DNA of 64,000 bases, taken from Streptomyces cyaneochromogenes (GTDB taxonomy: Bacteria; Actinomycetota; Actinomycetes; Streptomycetales; Streptomycetaceae). The notes below the pieces were generated by a model. The model worked only from the letters and a program-made list of their open reading frames with translations, had not been told where the DNA came from and searched no databases. Location: contig NZ_CP034539.1 in NCBI RefSeq assembly GCF_003963535.1, positions 3,038,001 to 3,102,000 on the forward strand, read 5' to 3'. The position numbers and the translations under genes were made by a program. Below, piece by piece: positions 51,018 to 61,079 of this stretch; position 1 is the stretch's first letter, and every line of letters begins with the position of its first letter.

Positions 51018-53028
51018 CCTTCTCGGCCTCCGACGCCACCACGCGGGCGCGCGGGCCCTGGAGCAGGTACGTCATCCCGAAGCCGGCGCCCACGACCAGC
51101 GCGCCGCCGGCCGCGTCCAGCACCCAGTGGTTGCCGGTGACGACGATCGCCGTGACCGTGAACAGCGGGTGCAGCAGACCCAGGGCCTTCATCCACCACC
51201 TGGGGGCGAGGACGAGGATCATCAGGCCGCACCACAGGGACCAGCCGAAGTGCAGGGAGGGCATCGCCGCGTACTGGTTGGTGAGCTCGGTGAGGGTTCC
51301 GTAGTCGGGCCGGGAGAAGTCCTGCGGGCCGTGGACGGTGTCGATGAAGCCGAGGCCGGGCATCAGCCGGGGCGGGGCGAGCGGGTAGAGCCAGAAGCCG
51401 ATCAGCGCGAACACCGTCGCGAAGCCGATCGCGGAGCGGGCCCAGCGGTAGTCGACGGGGCGGCGCCAGTAGAGGACGGCGAGGATGGCGAGCGGGACGC
51501 CGAAGTGGAACGACTCGTAGTAGAAGTCGAAGAATTTCCGCAGCGAGTCGACCTGCACCACCGCGTGGTTGGCCCAGTACTCGATGTCGATGCGCAGGGC
51601 GCGTTCGATGGAGTGGATCTCCTCGCCGTGCTCCTCGGCGGTGACCCGGCCGGCCGAGTTGGTGCCACCGGCCGCGGCGAGCCGGATCTGGGCGTAGGCG
51701 TAGTAGGTGACCCGGATCAGCAGCAGCTCGAAGAGCAGGTTGGGGCGGCTGATCACCCGGCGCAGGACCGGAGCGAACGGGATGTGCCGGAAGCGGGCCG
51801 GGTCCCGGTCCGCGTACCGGGTCGGGATCGGCGTCTGCCAGTACGGCGACGTGCGGGACAGGAACGGCACGACGGCCGCGGTGGCGAGCGCGGCCAGCAG
51901 GACGAGGTCGGCGCGCAGGGGCTGCAGGAGCAGCTTGTCCGGCACCATCATCTTCGCCGGCAGCGTCATGACCAGCACGATCGCGACCGGCCACACATAC
52001 CGGTCGGAGGCCCGCCTGCCCACCTGGCCGACGACCGCGAGCAGCACCCACAGCAGCTGGTGCTGCCAGGCGGTGGGCGAGATGACGATCGCCGCGCAGC
52101 CGGTGATCGCCACGGCCAGGAGGAGCTGTCCGTCGTGGGCGTAGCGCACGGCGCGGCGCACGGCGAGGACGGCGACGGCGGCGCCGAGGAGCAGGAAGAG
52201 GGCGATCTCCAGCGGGCCGGTCAGCCCCAGTCGGAGCAGGGCGCCGTGCAGGGACTGGTTGCCGAGGTCGTCGGCGCGCCCGCCGAGGCCGACGCCGGCC
52301 AGGTGGTGGACCCAGTAGATGTACGAGTCGTGCGGCATCGCCGCCCAGGCGAGCACCGTGGCCCCGGCGAACGTGGCCGCCGTGGACAGCGCGGCCCGGC
52401 GGCGGCCGGTGAGCAGCAGCAGCGGGGTGAACAGCAGCAGCGTCGGCTGAAGGGCTGCCGCGAGGCCGATGAGCACGCCGCCGGCGCGCTCGCCGCGCAG
52501 CGCGAAGCAGCCGAGCAGGACGAGCAGGACCGGCATGACGCTGGTCTGGCCGAGGTAGAGGGTGTTGCGCACCGGCAGCGACAGCATGAGCAGGGTGATC
52601 GCGACGGGCGCGGCGAGCAGGGAGGTGCGCCGGCTGACCGGCTGGGGCAGCGCGCGGGCGGCGACCAGGCCGAGGGCGACGACGAGAAGCAGTGTGCCGA
52701 AGGTCCAGCCCCAGCCGAGAGCCTGCTCGGCGGCCCGGGTCAGCGGTTTGAGGACGAGCCCGCCGAACGGCGTCCCGGTGAACCGCGTCGAGTCGTAGAG
52801 CGAACCCTTCACATGCAGGACGCCGTCCGGACCGACCCAGGTCTCCAGATCCGTCAGCCGCTCCCCGCTCGGGGTACTGAGGACGACGGCCACCTCGCGG
52901 GCGGCGAGGATCGCGACGATCAGCCACAGCCCGAGCCGCGCGACGCGCACGCGTGCGTGTACCGCGCCGACGGCCGTAGCTCCTCCCAGCGCCTGCGCCG
53001 GTCGCCCACCGTGCTCCGCTTTCGCCAC
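50971..53028 (-). CDS. Bifunctional GT87 glycosyltransferase / PAP2 phosphatase
   Basis: A 685-residue membrane protein. Residues about 25-430 are a GT87-type polyprenyl-phosphate-mannose-dependent mannosyltransferase-like domain (LSLPVRNTLYLGQTSVMPVL; AALQPTLLLFTPLLLLTGRR; TAWQHQLLWVLLAVVG). Residues about 470-685 are an inositolphosphotransferase-like PAP2 domain (LYPLAPPRLMPGLGF; AAMPSLHFGWSLWCGLMILV; TGNHWVLDAAGG, giving the Ser-Leu-His and His...Asp sites). Such fusions are typical of Streptomyces and are thought to act on envelope lipid carriers. GTG at 53028 is chosen because GGGAGG is upstream; a longer form from 53061 is open. Confidence 0.92.
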   Translation of the reverse strand: MAKAEHGGRPAQALGGATAVGAVHARVRVARLGLWLIVAILAAREVAVVLSTPSGERLTDLETWVGPDGVLHVKGSLYDSTRFTGTPFGGLVLKPLTRAAEQALGWGWTFGTLLLVVALGLVAARALPQPVSRRTSLLAAPVAITLLMLSLPVRNTLYLGQTSVMPVLLVLLGCFALRGERAGGVLIGLAAALQPTLLLFTPLLLLTGRRRAALSTAATFAGATVLAWAAMPHDSYIYWVHHLAGVGLGGRADDLGNQSLHGALLRLGLTGPLEIALFLLLGAAVAVLAVRRAVRYAHDGQLLLAVAITGCAAIVISPTAWQHQLLWVLLAVVGQVGRRASDRYVWPVAIVLVMTLPAKMMVPDKLLLQPLRADLVLLAALATAAVVPFLSRTSPYWQTPIPTRYADRDPARFRHIPFAPVLRRVISRPNLLFELLLIRVTYYAYAQIRLAAAGGTNSAGRVTAEEHGEEIHSIERALRIDIEYWANHAVVQVDSLRKFFDFYYESFHFGVPLAILAVLYWRRPVDYRWARSAIGFATVFALIGFWLYPLAPPRLMPGLGFIDTVHGPQDFSRPDYGTLTELTNQYAAMPSLHFGWSLWCGLMILVLAPRWWMKALGLLHPLFTVTAIVVTGNHWVLDAAGGALVVGAGFGMTYLLQGPRARVVASEAEKVSSDSRAPAKDRTPS

Positions 53029-53319
53029 GCCTCGTCGGCCTCCCGCCCTGCCTCGTCCCACAGGGCACTTGCGTCCGCTCCCCTTTTGCCCGATTCCCCT
53101 TTTGCCCGATTGACGATAGTCCGGGGCCGGTTCGCCCGCCTCCGCTAGGTCACGCCCGATAGGTGGCTTCCCGTGGCAGGGCGGAATGGATCACACGACA
53201 GGGGCGTATCGCTCACATCGCGGAACTCGGCCCCCGGAACCGGATCACCCGCCGTACCGTCTGAAGCCCTGGCGCCGACGGGGCGGAAGGGACTCGCGGG
53301 AATGGAGGGGCTGCGCGCA

Positions 53320-54543
53320 ATGGCGGAGCGGGAGTTACTGCGGGACCGGGACCGGGTCCGCCGACGCCCTCACGGCCGCGTCCTCACCGTCGCCCTGGCG
53401 CTGCTCGCCCTCCAGCTCGGCCAGCTCGTGGCACCGGCGTGGGCGTGCGGCTGCGGGGCCATGGTGCCGGGCGCCGCCGGACGGGTGACGGTCGGCCGCG
53501 AGGAGTCCGTCGTGCGGTGGGACGGCCGGCGGGAGCAGGTCGTGATGCGGCTGACCGTCGGCGGGGACGCCGAGCGCGTCGCGTGGATCATGCCGGTGCC
53601 GGGGCGGGCGACGGTCCGCCTCGGCGACCCCGATCTCTTCGACGAACTGCACGACGTCACCGCCCCCGTACACCGCGAGCGCCCCCACTTCTGGCCCCAG
53701 GACGGCGACTGGCCCCTGCTGACCGGCGACGGCACCGCCGCCGGCCCGCCCCCGCCCTGGGCCGTCGCCGGACCGCCCGTGAGCGTCGTCGGCCGGCAGC
53801 GCCTGGGCCCCTTCGACGTGGCCCGGCTGACGGCCACCGACCCCGGCGCCCTGGACGGCTGGCTGGACAGCAACGGCTTCGCCCTGCCGTCCCGCCTCGA
53901 CGACGCCCTGCGCCCGTACGTCCACAAAGGCTGGGAGTACGTCGCCGTGAAGCTGACCCCGCAGACCACGGGCACCCGCCTCACCGGCACCCTCGACCCC
54001 CTCCACCTCACCTTCCGCACGGACGAGCCGGTCTACCCGATGCGCCTGTCCCGCCTCGCCGACACACCCCAGTCCCTCGGCCTGTACGTCCTGGCCGCAC
54101 ACCGCATGGAACCGGCCTCCCGCATCGGCGGTGAACGCCCCCGCGTCACCTACGCCGGACGAGTGACGGCGAAGACCGGCCCACTGGCCGATCTGGCGGC
54201 GGGCACGCCCTTCCTCACCGCGATCGGCCAGGAGTTCCCCCGTCCCGAGCGGATCTCCGGCGACCACGTACTGCGCCGGGCGCCGGCCGACGACACCTTC
54301 CAGCAGGTGATCCACGAGGACCGGCTGCGCACGGTGGCCGGACTCCCGGCGTGGCTGCTGACGGTGACCGGCGGCCTCGCCCTGGCCGTGGCGACGGCGG
54401 CCGCCCTGGCCGTACGACGCTCCCGGCGCCCTGGCACCGCGCCGCCTCCACCGCTCCCGCCACCACCCCCGCCCCCGGCGCAGCCACCTGCGTCCGGCGC
54501 CGAAATCGACCATCCTGGAGTCGCGGACCGGGAACAGGGGTAG
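53320..54543 (+). CDS. DUF2330 exported membrane-anchored protein
   Basis: A 407-residue DUF2330 protein. A signal sequence at about residues 22-44 (VLTVALALLALQLGQLVAPA) ends at WACGCGAMV, the cysteine-rich start typical of the family. The body has VVRWDGRREQVVMRLTVGGD, ERVAWIMPVPGRATVRLGDP, YVAVKLTPQTTGTRLTGTL and PVYPMRLSRLA. A C-terminal membrane helix (WLLTVTGGLALAVATAAALA) is followed by a proline run. The function is unknown. ATG at 53320 with GGAGGGG upstream; 53302 is an alternative. The stop is part of a palindrome that may regulate the next gene. Confidence 0.9.
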   Translation: MAERELLRDRDRVRRRPHGRVLTVALALLALQLGQLVAPAWACGCGAMVPGAAGRVTVGREESVVRWDGRREQVVMRLTVGGDAERVAWIMPVPGRATVRLGDPDLFDELHDVTAPVHRERPHFWPQDGDWPLLTGDGTAAGPPPPWAVAGPPVSVVGRQRLGPFDVARLTATDPGALDGWLDSNGFALPSRLDDALRPYVHKGWEYVAVKLTPQTTGTRLTGTLDPLHLTFRTDEPVYPMRLSRLADTPQSLGLYVLAAHRMEPASRIGGERPRVTYAGRVTAKTGPLADLAAGTPFLTAIGQEFPRPERISGDHVLRRAPADDTFQQVIHEDRLRTVAGLPAWLLTVTGGLALAVATAAALAVRRSRRPGTAPPPPLPPPPPPPAQPPASGAEIDHPGVADREQG

Positions 54544-54559
54544 TTAGCGCTTCTAACTA
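54541..54559. promoter_or_regulatory. Palindrome TAGTTAG-CGCTT-CTAACTA before the methyltransferase
   Basis: Perfect 7-bp arms with a 5-base centre. The first three bases are the TAG stop of the DUF2330 gene; the site is 21 bases upstream of the O-methyltransferase ATG. TTAG...CTAA arms are common in MarR- and TetR-type operators. The AT-rich core stands out in this GC-rich region. Confidence 0.55.
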
Positions 54560-54579
54560 CTCGTACGAAAGGCAAGGCG

Positions 54580-55248
54580 ATGAGCGAGTCGCAGCTCTGG
54601 GACGACGTCGACCAGTACTTCTCCGCCCAGCTCTCACCGGACGACGACGTCCTCCAAGCGGCCCTGCGCGACAGCGAGGCGGCGGACATCCCGATGATCA
54701 GCGTCACCGCACCCCAGGGCAAGCTGCTCCAGCTCCTCGCCGAGATCCAGGGCGCCCGCAACATCCTGGAGATCGGCACGCTCGCCGGCTACAGCACCAT
54801 CTGGCTGGCCCGCGCCCTGCCCGCGGACGGCCGCCTGATCTCGCTGGAGTACGACCCCAAGCACGCCGAGGTCGCCACCCGCAACATCGCGCGGGCGGGC
54901 CTGGACAAGATCGTCGAGGTGCGGATCGGCACGGCCCTGGAGTCGCTGCCCAAGCTGGCCGACGAGAACCCGGCCCCCTTCGACCTGGTCTTCATCGACG
55001 CCGACAAGGTCAACAACCCGCACTACATCGAGTGGGCCCTGCGGCTCACCCGCACCGGCAGCCTGATCGTCGTGGACAACGTGGTGCGCGGCGGCCGGGT
55101 CACCGACGCCGACAGCACCGCGCCGGACGTCCAGGGCACCCGCGCCGCGATCGAACTGATCGGCAGCCACCCGAGGTTGACCGGCACGGCGGTCCAGACG
55201 GTGGGCAGCAAGGGCTACGACGGCTTCGCGCTGGCCCGCGTGCTGTAG
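54580..55248 (+). CDS. O-methyltransferase (class I, SAM-dependent)
   Basis: A 222-residue soluble methyltransferase of the Methyltransf_3 family (catechol/caffeoyl-CoA type). Motifs: APQGKLLQLLAEIQGARNIL, EIGTLAGYSTIWLARALP (motif I), LISLEYDPKHAEVATRNI, FDLVFIDADKVNNPHYIEW with the metal-binding Asp pair, and LIVVDNVVRGGRV. It probably methylates a catechol-like hydroxyl with Mg2+. ATG at 54580. A striking palindrome lies 21 bases upstream. Confidence 0.93.
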   Translation: MSESQLWDDVDQYFSAQLSPDDDVLQAALRDSEAADIPMISVTAPQGKLLQLLAEIQGARNILEIGTLAGYSTIWLARALPADGRLISLEYDPKHAEVATRNIARAGLDKIVEVRIGTALESLPKLADENPAPFDLVFIDADKVNNPHYIEWALRLTRTGSLIVVDNVVRGGRVTDADSTAPDVQGTRAAIELIGSHPRLTGTAVQTVGSKGYDGFALARVL

Positions 55249-55261
55249 CTCCCCCGGCGAC

Positions 55262-55654
55262 TCAAGCCTCGTGGTAGAAGCCGACGTTGACGCTGCGGGG
55301 TGCGGTCCGGTCCAGGACGACGATCTCGCCGCTGCCGCCCCTGGGCAGCGGCACCGTCCCGCCGTACGCGATCGGCTGGGCGTACTCCCCCACGGTCAGC
55401 CGCACCTCGGAGGACGGGTCGGCCTGCGAGCCGCGCAGCCAGGTCACCTGCCAGCCGCCGTCGGGGCCGCACAGGAACTCCAGGTGGACCCGCGAGACGA
55501 ACAGCCAGTCGTCCGGCGTCGCCAGCCGGCACACCGACTTGTCGCGGCCCACCCGCAGCACGGCGCCCGGCTCGCTGGGTGCGTCGGCCATGAGCATGCC
55601 GGCCGTGGCACCCTCGTCCGCCGCGGACACGGCGGCCATGGTGAGTTCGAGCAC
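55262..55654 (-). CDS. FHA-domain-containing protein
   Basis: A 130-residue protein with an FHA-like fold: VLRVGRDKSVCRLATPDDWL with the Gly-Arg, VSRVHLEFLCGPDGGW with the Ser-Arg...His phosphothreonine-binding loop, and LTVGEYAQPIAYGGTVPLPR and GSGEIVVLD strands. It would bind phosphorylated threonines of a partner protein. The GTG at 55654 has AGGAGGGG upstream; the frame is open much further but without support. It is convergent with the methyltransferase and divergent from the DUF1992 gene. Confidence 0.85.
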   Translation of the reverse strand: MLELTMAAVSAADEGATAGMLMADAPSEPGAVLRVGRDKSVCRLATPDDWLFVSRVHLEFLCGPDGGWQVTWLRGSQADPSSEVRLTVGEYAQPIAYGGTVPLPRGGSGEIVVLDRTAPRSVNVGFYHEA

Positions 55655-55751
55655 GTGCGCCCCTCCTGAAACATCCTGGTACGGAAGCCGTTTGGCCACC
55701 GCGCCCGCATGATAAATCGCCCGGCACCGCCGCGTCCGGCACAATGAACTC

Positions 55752-56270
55752 ATGACCGAGCGAAAGCCTCCCGGCGTCCCGTTCGAGTCCTGGATCGACA
55801 AGCAGATCCACGACGCACAGGCGCGCGGCGACTTCGACAGACTGCCCGGCACCGGCGAACCGCTGCCGAACGACCTGGAAGCTCCGTACGACGAACTGTG
55901 GTGGGTCAAGCGCAAGATGGCCCGGGAGGGCCTGTCGGTCCTGCCCCCGGGCCTGGCGCTGCGCAAGGAGGCGGAGGACGCCCTGACGGCGGCGTACGCG
56001 GCCCCGTCGGAACGTACGGTCCGCAAGATCATCACCGACGTCAACGCCAAGATCCGCGACATGCTCCTGAAGCCCCCGCCCGGCCCGCCGCTGGGCAGGA
56101 AGCCGTACGACGTGGAAGAGGTCGTACGGGAGTGGCGCGAGCGCCGGGAGGGGCGTCGGGCGACGGGCGGGGCGGAAGCGTCGGGTGTGTCGGGTGCGCC
56201 GAATACGGCAGGTATGCCGAATACGGCAGGTATGCCGAATACGGCAGGTACGTCTACCTCAGATTCGTAG
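55752..56270 (+). CDS. DUF1992 protein with PNTAGM repeats
   Basis: A 172-residue protein with an N-terminal DUF1992 (DnaJ homologue C28-type) domain, residues 8-75 (FESWIDKQIHDAQARGDFDR; LPGTGEPLPNDLEAPYDELW; RKMAREGLSVLPPGLALRKE). The C-terminal 35 residues carry three copies of PNTAGM. The function is unknown. ATG at 55752. Its 3' end overlaps the convergent gene by 12 bases. Confidence 0.9.
   Translation: MTERKPPGVPFESWIDKQIHDAQARGDFDRLPGTGEPLPNDLEAPYDELWWVKRKMAREGLSVLPPGLALRKEAEDALTAAYAAPSERTVRKIITDVNAKIRDMLLKPPPGPPLGRKPYDVEEVVREWRERREGRRATGGAEASGVSGAPNTAGMPNTAGMPNTAGTSTSDS
56199..56252. repeat. 18-bp tandem repeat (three copies) at the DUF1992 C-terminus
   Basis: Three copies of CCGAATACGGCAGGTATG (56199-56216, 56217-56234, 56235-56252; last base pair variant) encode PNTAGM units. 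It is a simple in-frame expansion near the stop codon. Confidence 0.9.
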
Positions 56271-56603
56271 CAGCCGTTCCGCCAGCTCCCGGTAGTCGCG
56301 CAGGGCGAGGCGGAGCTGCTCGGTGTCGAAGTTCTCGACGGCGTTGGCGGTCTCGTCGATCCCGTCGGTCCCGTCGGCCCCGTCCATGGACCGTGTGGAC
56401 TGCCAGGACGCGCGCAGGGTGCGGCGGCGCTCGGTCATCGCCTCGGTGAACCGGCCGACGAGGTCCTCGACCACGTGATCGGCCTCCTCGACGGCGGCCC
56501 GCGGTTGGTCGACGAAGTGGGACACCGCCTGCTGCACGCGCAGTTCGAGCTTGTCGTGCTCCTCATGGCCGAGGAGCGGTGCGGCTTTCGTGACGTCCGG
56601 CAT
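56259..56603 (-). CDS. Hypothetical protein, helical (114 aa)
   Basis: A 114-residue hydrophilic, mostly helical protein (HDKLELRVQQAVSHFVDQPR, AAVEEADHVVEDLVGRFTEA, LRLALRDYRELAERLLRI). The VSHFVDQPRAAVEEADHVVED segment is nearly the same as EHFVDAPREAVGEADRLLAD in the upstream protein, so the two are related by duplication. The start is taken at ATG 56603, with GGGGAG nine bases upstream; a TTG at 56612 overlaps the upstream stop. No family name is known to me. Confidence 0.8.
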   Translation of the reverse strand: MPDVTKAAPLLGHEEHDKLELRVQQAVSHFVDQPRAAVEEADHVVEDLVGRFTEAMTERRRTLRASWQSTRSMDGADGTDGIDETANAVENFDTEQLRLALRDYRELAERLLRI

Positions 56604-56608
56604 CGCTG

Positions 56609-57178
56609 TCAACTCCCCACCATGGGTCGCTTGTCGGGCGCCCGCATCAGATCCTCGAACAGCGCGCGCCCCTCGATCAGCGCCTCGCGCATCTCCTCCG
56701 TACCGGGCCCGTCCTCGGGTCCGTGCGCGACGCGGTGCACGTGGCGGTAGCCCTGCACATGGTCCGCGTGGTGCACGGAGAGGGCGGAGAGCTGCTCCTC
56801 GTACTGCGCCCCGTCCGGGAACCCGCGGGCCCGCGCCAGGTCGGCGAGCAGCCGGTCGGCCTCCCCGACGGCCTCGCGGGGCGCGTCGACGAAGTGCTCC
56901 TGGGCCGCCGCCCAGCGCGCCTCGAACCGCTCGACCTCGGTCGGCTCCAACGCCCGTTCGCGCAGCCCGCCGTGCCGCTCGACCCGCTGGGCGAGCTCAC
57001 GCTCGGCGGCCTGGGCGTCCCCGTCGTGCCGGGCCACGGCCCGCTCGTATTCGGGCCCGAAGCGCCGCTTCAGACCCTTGCTGCCTCGCGTACCCCGGGC
57101 ACGCAGGGCCAGGACGGCCGCGCCGAGCACGACGACGGCCGCCAGAATCACGATCAGAATGATCACGCCTGTGGACAT
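56609..57178 (-). CDS. Membrane-anchored helical protein (189 aa)
   Basis: A 189-residue protein with an N-terminal membrane helix (STGVIILIVILAAVVVLGAA, residues 2-25), a basic patch, and a helical cytoplasmic domain (LKRRFGPEYERAVARHDGDA; HFVDAPREAVGEADRLLADL). ATG at 57178 chosen. It shares the HFVDxPR-AV-EAD motif with the downstream gene, which begins within a few bases of its stop, so the two are an operon and likely paralogues of one domain. The function is unknown. Confidence 0.85.
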   Translation of the reverse strand: MSTGVIILIVILAAVVVLGAAVLALRARGTRGSKGLKRRFGPEYERAVARHDGDAQAAERELAQRVERHGGLRERALEPTEVERFEARWAAAQEHFVDAPREAVGEADRLLADLARARGFPDGAQYEEQLSALSVHHADHVQGYRHVHRVAHGPEDGPGTEEMREALIEGRALFEDLMRAPDKRPMVGS

Positions 57179-57317
57179 ATGTGCCGGGTTGCCCCGAGCA
57201 CGCTCCTCAAACGGCCCCGAATTCCGCCGCATCGGCGTGTCGATTCGGCCGGCCCCCGATCGACGTGAAGGTGAAGGGACATCGGATCAAGCCGTACGGA
57301 CATGAGGAGAAGGAACC

Positions 57318-57935
57318 ATGAGCGAGGTCATCGCACAGCTGTCGGTGTCGCTGGACGGCTACCTCACCGGCCCCGACGCGGGCCGCGAGCATCCGCTGGG
57401 CATCGGCGGTGAACGCCTGCACCAGTGGGTGTTCGGCCTGCGCAGCTGGCGCGGGCAGCAGGGCATCAAGGGCGGGACGGGCGGACCGGAGGACGACCTG
57501 GTCGCCGAGTGGATCAAGCGCCTCGGCGCGGTCGTCATGGGGCACGGCATGTTCACGTCCGGCGAGGAACCGTGGGGTGAGAACCCGCCCTTCCGCATGC
57601 CGGTGTACGTCGTCACCCACCACCCCCGTGAGCCCCTCGTCAAGGAGGGCGGCACGGTGTTCCACTTCATCACCGAGGGACCCGAGCGCGCCCTCGCCCT
57701 GGCCCGTGAGGCGGCGGGCGACAAGGACGTTTCGCTGGCGGGCGGGGCGGACCTGGTGCAGCAGTTCATCCGGGCCGGCCTGCTGGACGAACTGCTCCTG
57801 CACGTCGTACCGGTACTGACCGGCGAGGGCGGACGACGCCTCTTCGACAACGTGGGCGACAAACAACTCGAGTGGCGCAAGACCCAGGTCCTGGACGCGC
57901 CGGACGCGACCCATATTCGGTTGCGGGCCCGCTAG
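57318..57935 (+). CDS. Dihydrofolate-reductase-family (RibD C-terminal) protein
   Basis: A 205-residue RibD_C-type protein. It has IAQLSVSLDGYLTGPDAGRE at the start, GAVVMGHGMFTSGEEPWGEN, MPVYVVTHHPREPLVKEGGT, DVSLAGGADLVQQFIRAGLL and DELLLHVVPVLTGEGGRRLF. It is a NADPH-dependent reductase-like family; many members have no known substrate. ATG at 57318 with GAGGAGAAGGA upstream. The GNAT gene follows 14 bases downstream. Confidence 0.93.
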   Translation: MSEVIAQLSVSLDGYLTGPDAGREHPLGIGGERLHQWVFGLRSWRGQQGIKGGTGGPEDDLVAEWIKRLGAVVMGHGMFTSGEEPWGENPPFRMPVYVVTHHPREPLVKEGGTVFHFITEGPERALALAREAAGDKDVSLAGGADLVQQFIRAGLLDELLLHVVPVLTGEGGRRLFDNVGDKQLEWRKTQVLDAPDATHIRLRAR

Positions 57936-57949
57936 TTCCCCCACCGAGA

Positions 57950-58450
57950 ATGACGGCCATGACCTGGACCGTCGCCCCGGAACCCGCCGACTCCTCCGTC
58001 GCCGCCGCGCTCTGGCGGGCGTACTACACGGAGATCAGCGACCGCTACTACCTCCTCCACGAGGGGCACCGCACCGACCCGGCCGAGCTGGAGCGCGAGA
58101 TCGCCGCCGGCGTGGGTGCCGAACTCACGCCGCCCAAGGGTCAGTTGCTGATTGCCCGATACGCGGGCGAGCCGGCCGGTTCCGTCGGCATCAGGCTGCT
58201 GGACGCGGACACCGCCGAGCTCACGCGGGTGTTCGTCCACGAGTCCGTGCGCGGCAAGGGTGGGGGCCGGGTCCTGGTGCGGGCGGCGGAGGAGACGGCC
58301 CGTGCGTTCGGCGCCGCCCGTCTGATCCTCGACACCCGCCACGACCTGGTGGAGGCGCGCGCCCTGTACACCCACCTCGGCTACGAGGAGACGGCCCCGC
58401 ACAACGACGACGTCTACGCCGAGCACTGGTTCAGCAAGCCCCTGCGCTGA
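57950..58450 (+). CDS. GNAT-family N-acetyltransferase
   Basis: A 166-residue acetyltransferase. The acetyl-CoA-binding region reads AELTRVFVHESVRGKGGGRV, matching the GNAT motif A (R/Q-x-x-G-x-G), followed by ARLILDTRHDLVEARALYTH and LGYEETAPHNDDVYAEHWFS. The substrate is unknown. The ATG at 57950 was used; 57959 is also possible and both lack a strong ribosome site, which suggests coupling to the preceding gene 14 bases upstream. Confidence 0.9.
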   Translation: MTAMTWTVAPEPADSSVAAALWRAYYTEISDRYYLLHEGHRTDPAELEREIAAGVGAELTPPKGQLLIARYAGEPAGSVGIRLLDADTAELTRVFVHESVRGKGGGRVLVRAAEETARAFGAARLILDTRHDLVEARALYTHLGYEETAPHNDDVYAEHWFSKPLR

Positions 58451-58495
58451 CTTGCCCCCCATTGTTCTCGCCCCCGCCGCCCCTACCCGTCCCGT

Positions 58496-58585
58496 CCCTG
58501 GGGGCTGCCGCCCCCGGACCCCCGCTTCGGCCCCGAAAGGGCCTCGTCCTCAAACGCCGGACGGGCTGAAATGCCGGGACCGGCG
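58496..58585. repeat. Streptomyces dispersed repeat, TCAAACGCCGGACGGGCTG type
   Basis: A stretch with GGGGGCTGCCGCCCCCGGAC, CCCGCTTCGGCCCCGAAAGG, and CCTCGTCCTCAAACGCCGGA followed by CGGGCTGAAA. The pattern is one of the common intergenic GC-rich elements of Streptomyces. The 392-base gap 58451-58842 holds this repeat and the inverted repeat at 58657-58755; I see no gene in it. Confidence 0.7.
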
Positions 58586-58656
58586 TCCAGAGGTGACGGC
58601 CCACCGGGGATGGGCGTACCCCCGCGGCGCCGCAGTCGCGTACGGCGGGAAGGGGA

Positions 58657-58755
58657 CGTGCCGGGGGGTGTCCGCCCGCAGTGGCCGGCGTCAACACGCA
58701 GCACCTCCCGGCATAAGTCCAACCGCCGGTCCGAGGACGGACACCCCCCGGCACG
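58657..58755. repeat. 18-bp perfect inverted repeat with 63-bp spacer
   Basis: CGTGCCGGGGGGTGTCCG (58657-58674) is exactly complementary to CGGACACCCCCCGGCACG (58738-58755). The spacer contains smaller GC pairings. It lies between the convergent GNAT and MFS genes, so it may act as a large two-way terminator or a dispersed repeat unit. Confidence 0.85.
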
Positions 58756-58842
58756 GCCCCGACCCACACCCCACCCGCAGGCGCTACGCGCACCCCCACC
58801 AAACCCGCACAGGCCGCCGCAGGCACAGACGCGAACCCCCAC

Positions 58843-60918
<2,076 letters not shown>

Positions 60919-60922
60919 TTAC

Positions 60923-60939
60923 ACCTCCCATGGGAAGGT
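60923..60939. promoter_or_regulatory. Palindrome ACCTCCCATGGGAAGGT upstream of the MFS-MarR gene
   Basis: A near-perfect 17-bp palindrome centred on CCCATGGG, 26 bases upstream of the MFS-MarR ATG. It also lies in the divergent gap before the peptidoglycan-binding protein gene. It is a candidate operator for a MarR-type protein, possibly the fused domain itself. Confidence 0.45.
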
Positions 60940-61079
60940 CACTACATCCACCATCGTGATCGCTTCGCCCCGTTATGGCCTGTCGAGCCCCTTTGGAATC
61001 AGTCCTTCCGGGGGCTTGCGAAGACCGCGTGAGGAACCTCTGCATAATCTGGGGAGTTCACGAGGGGAGGGACGAACAC

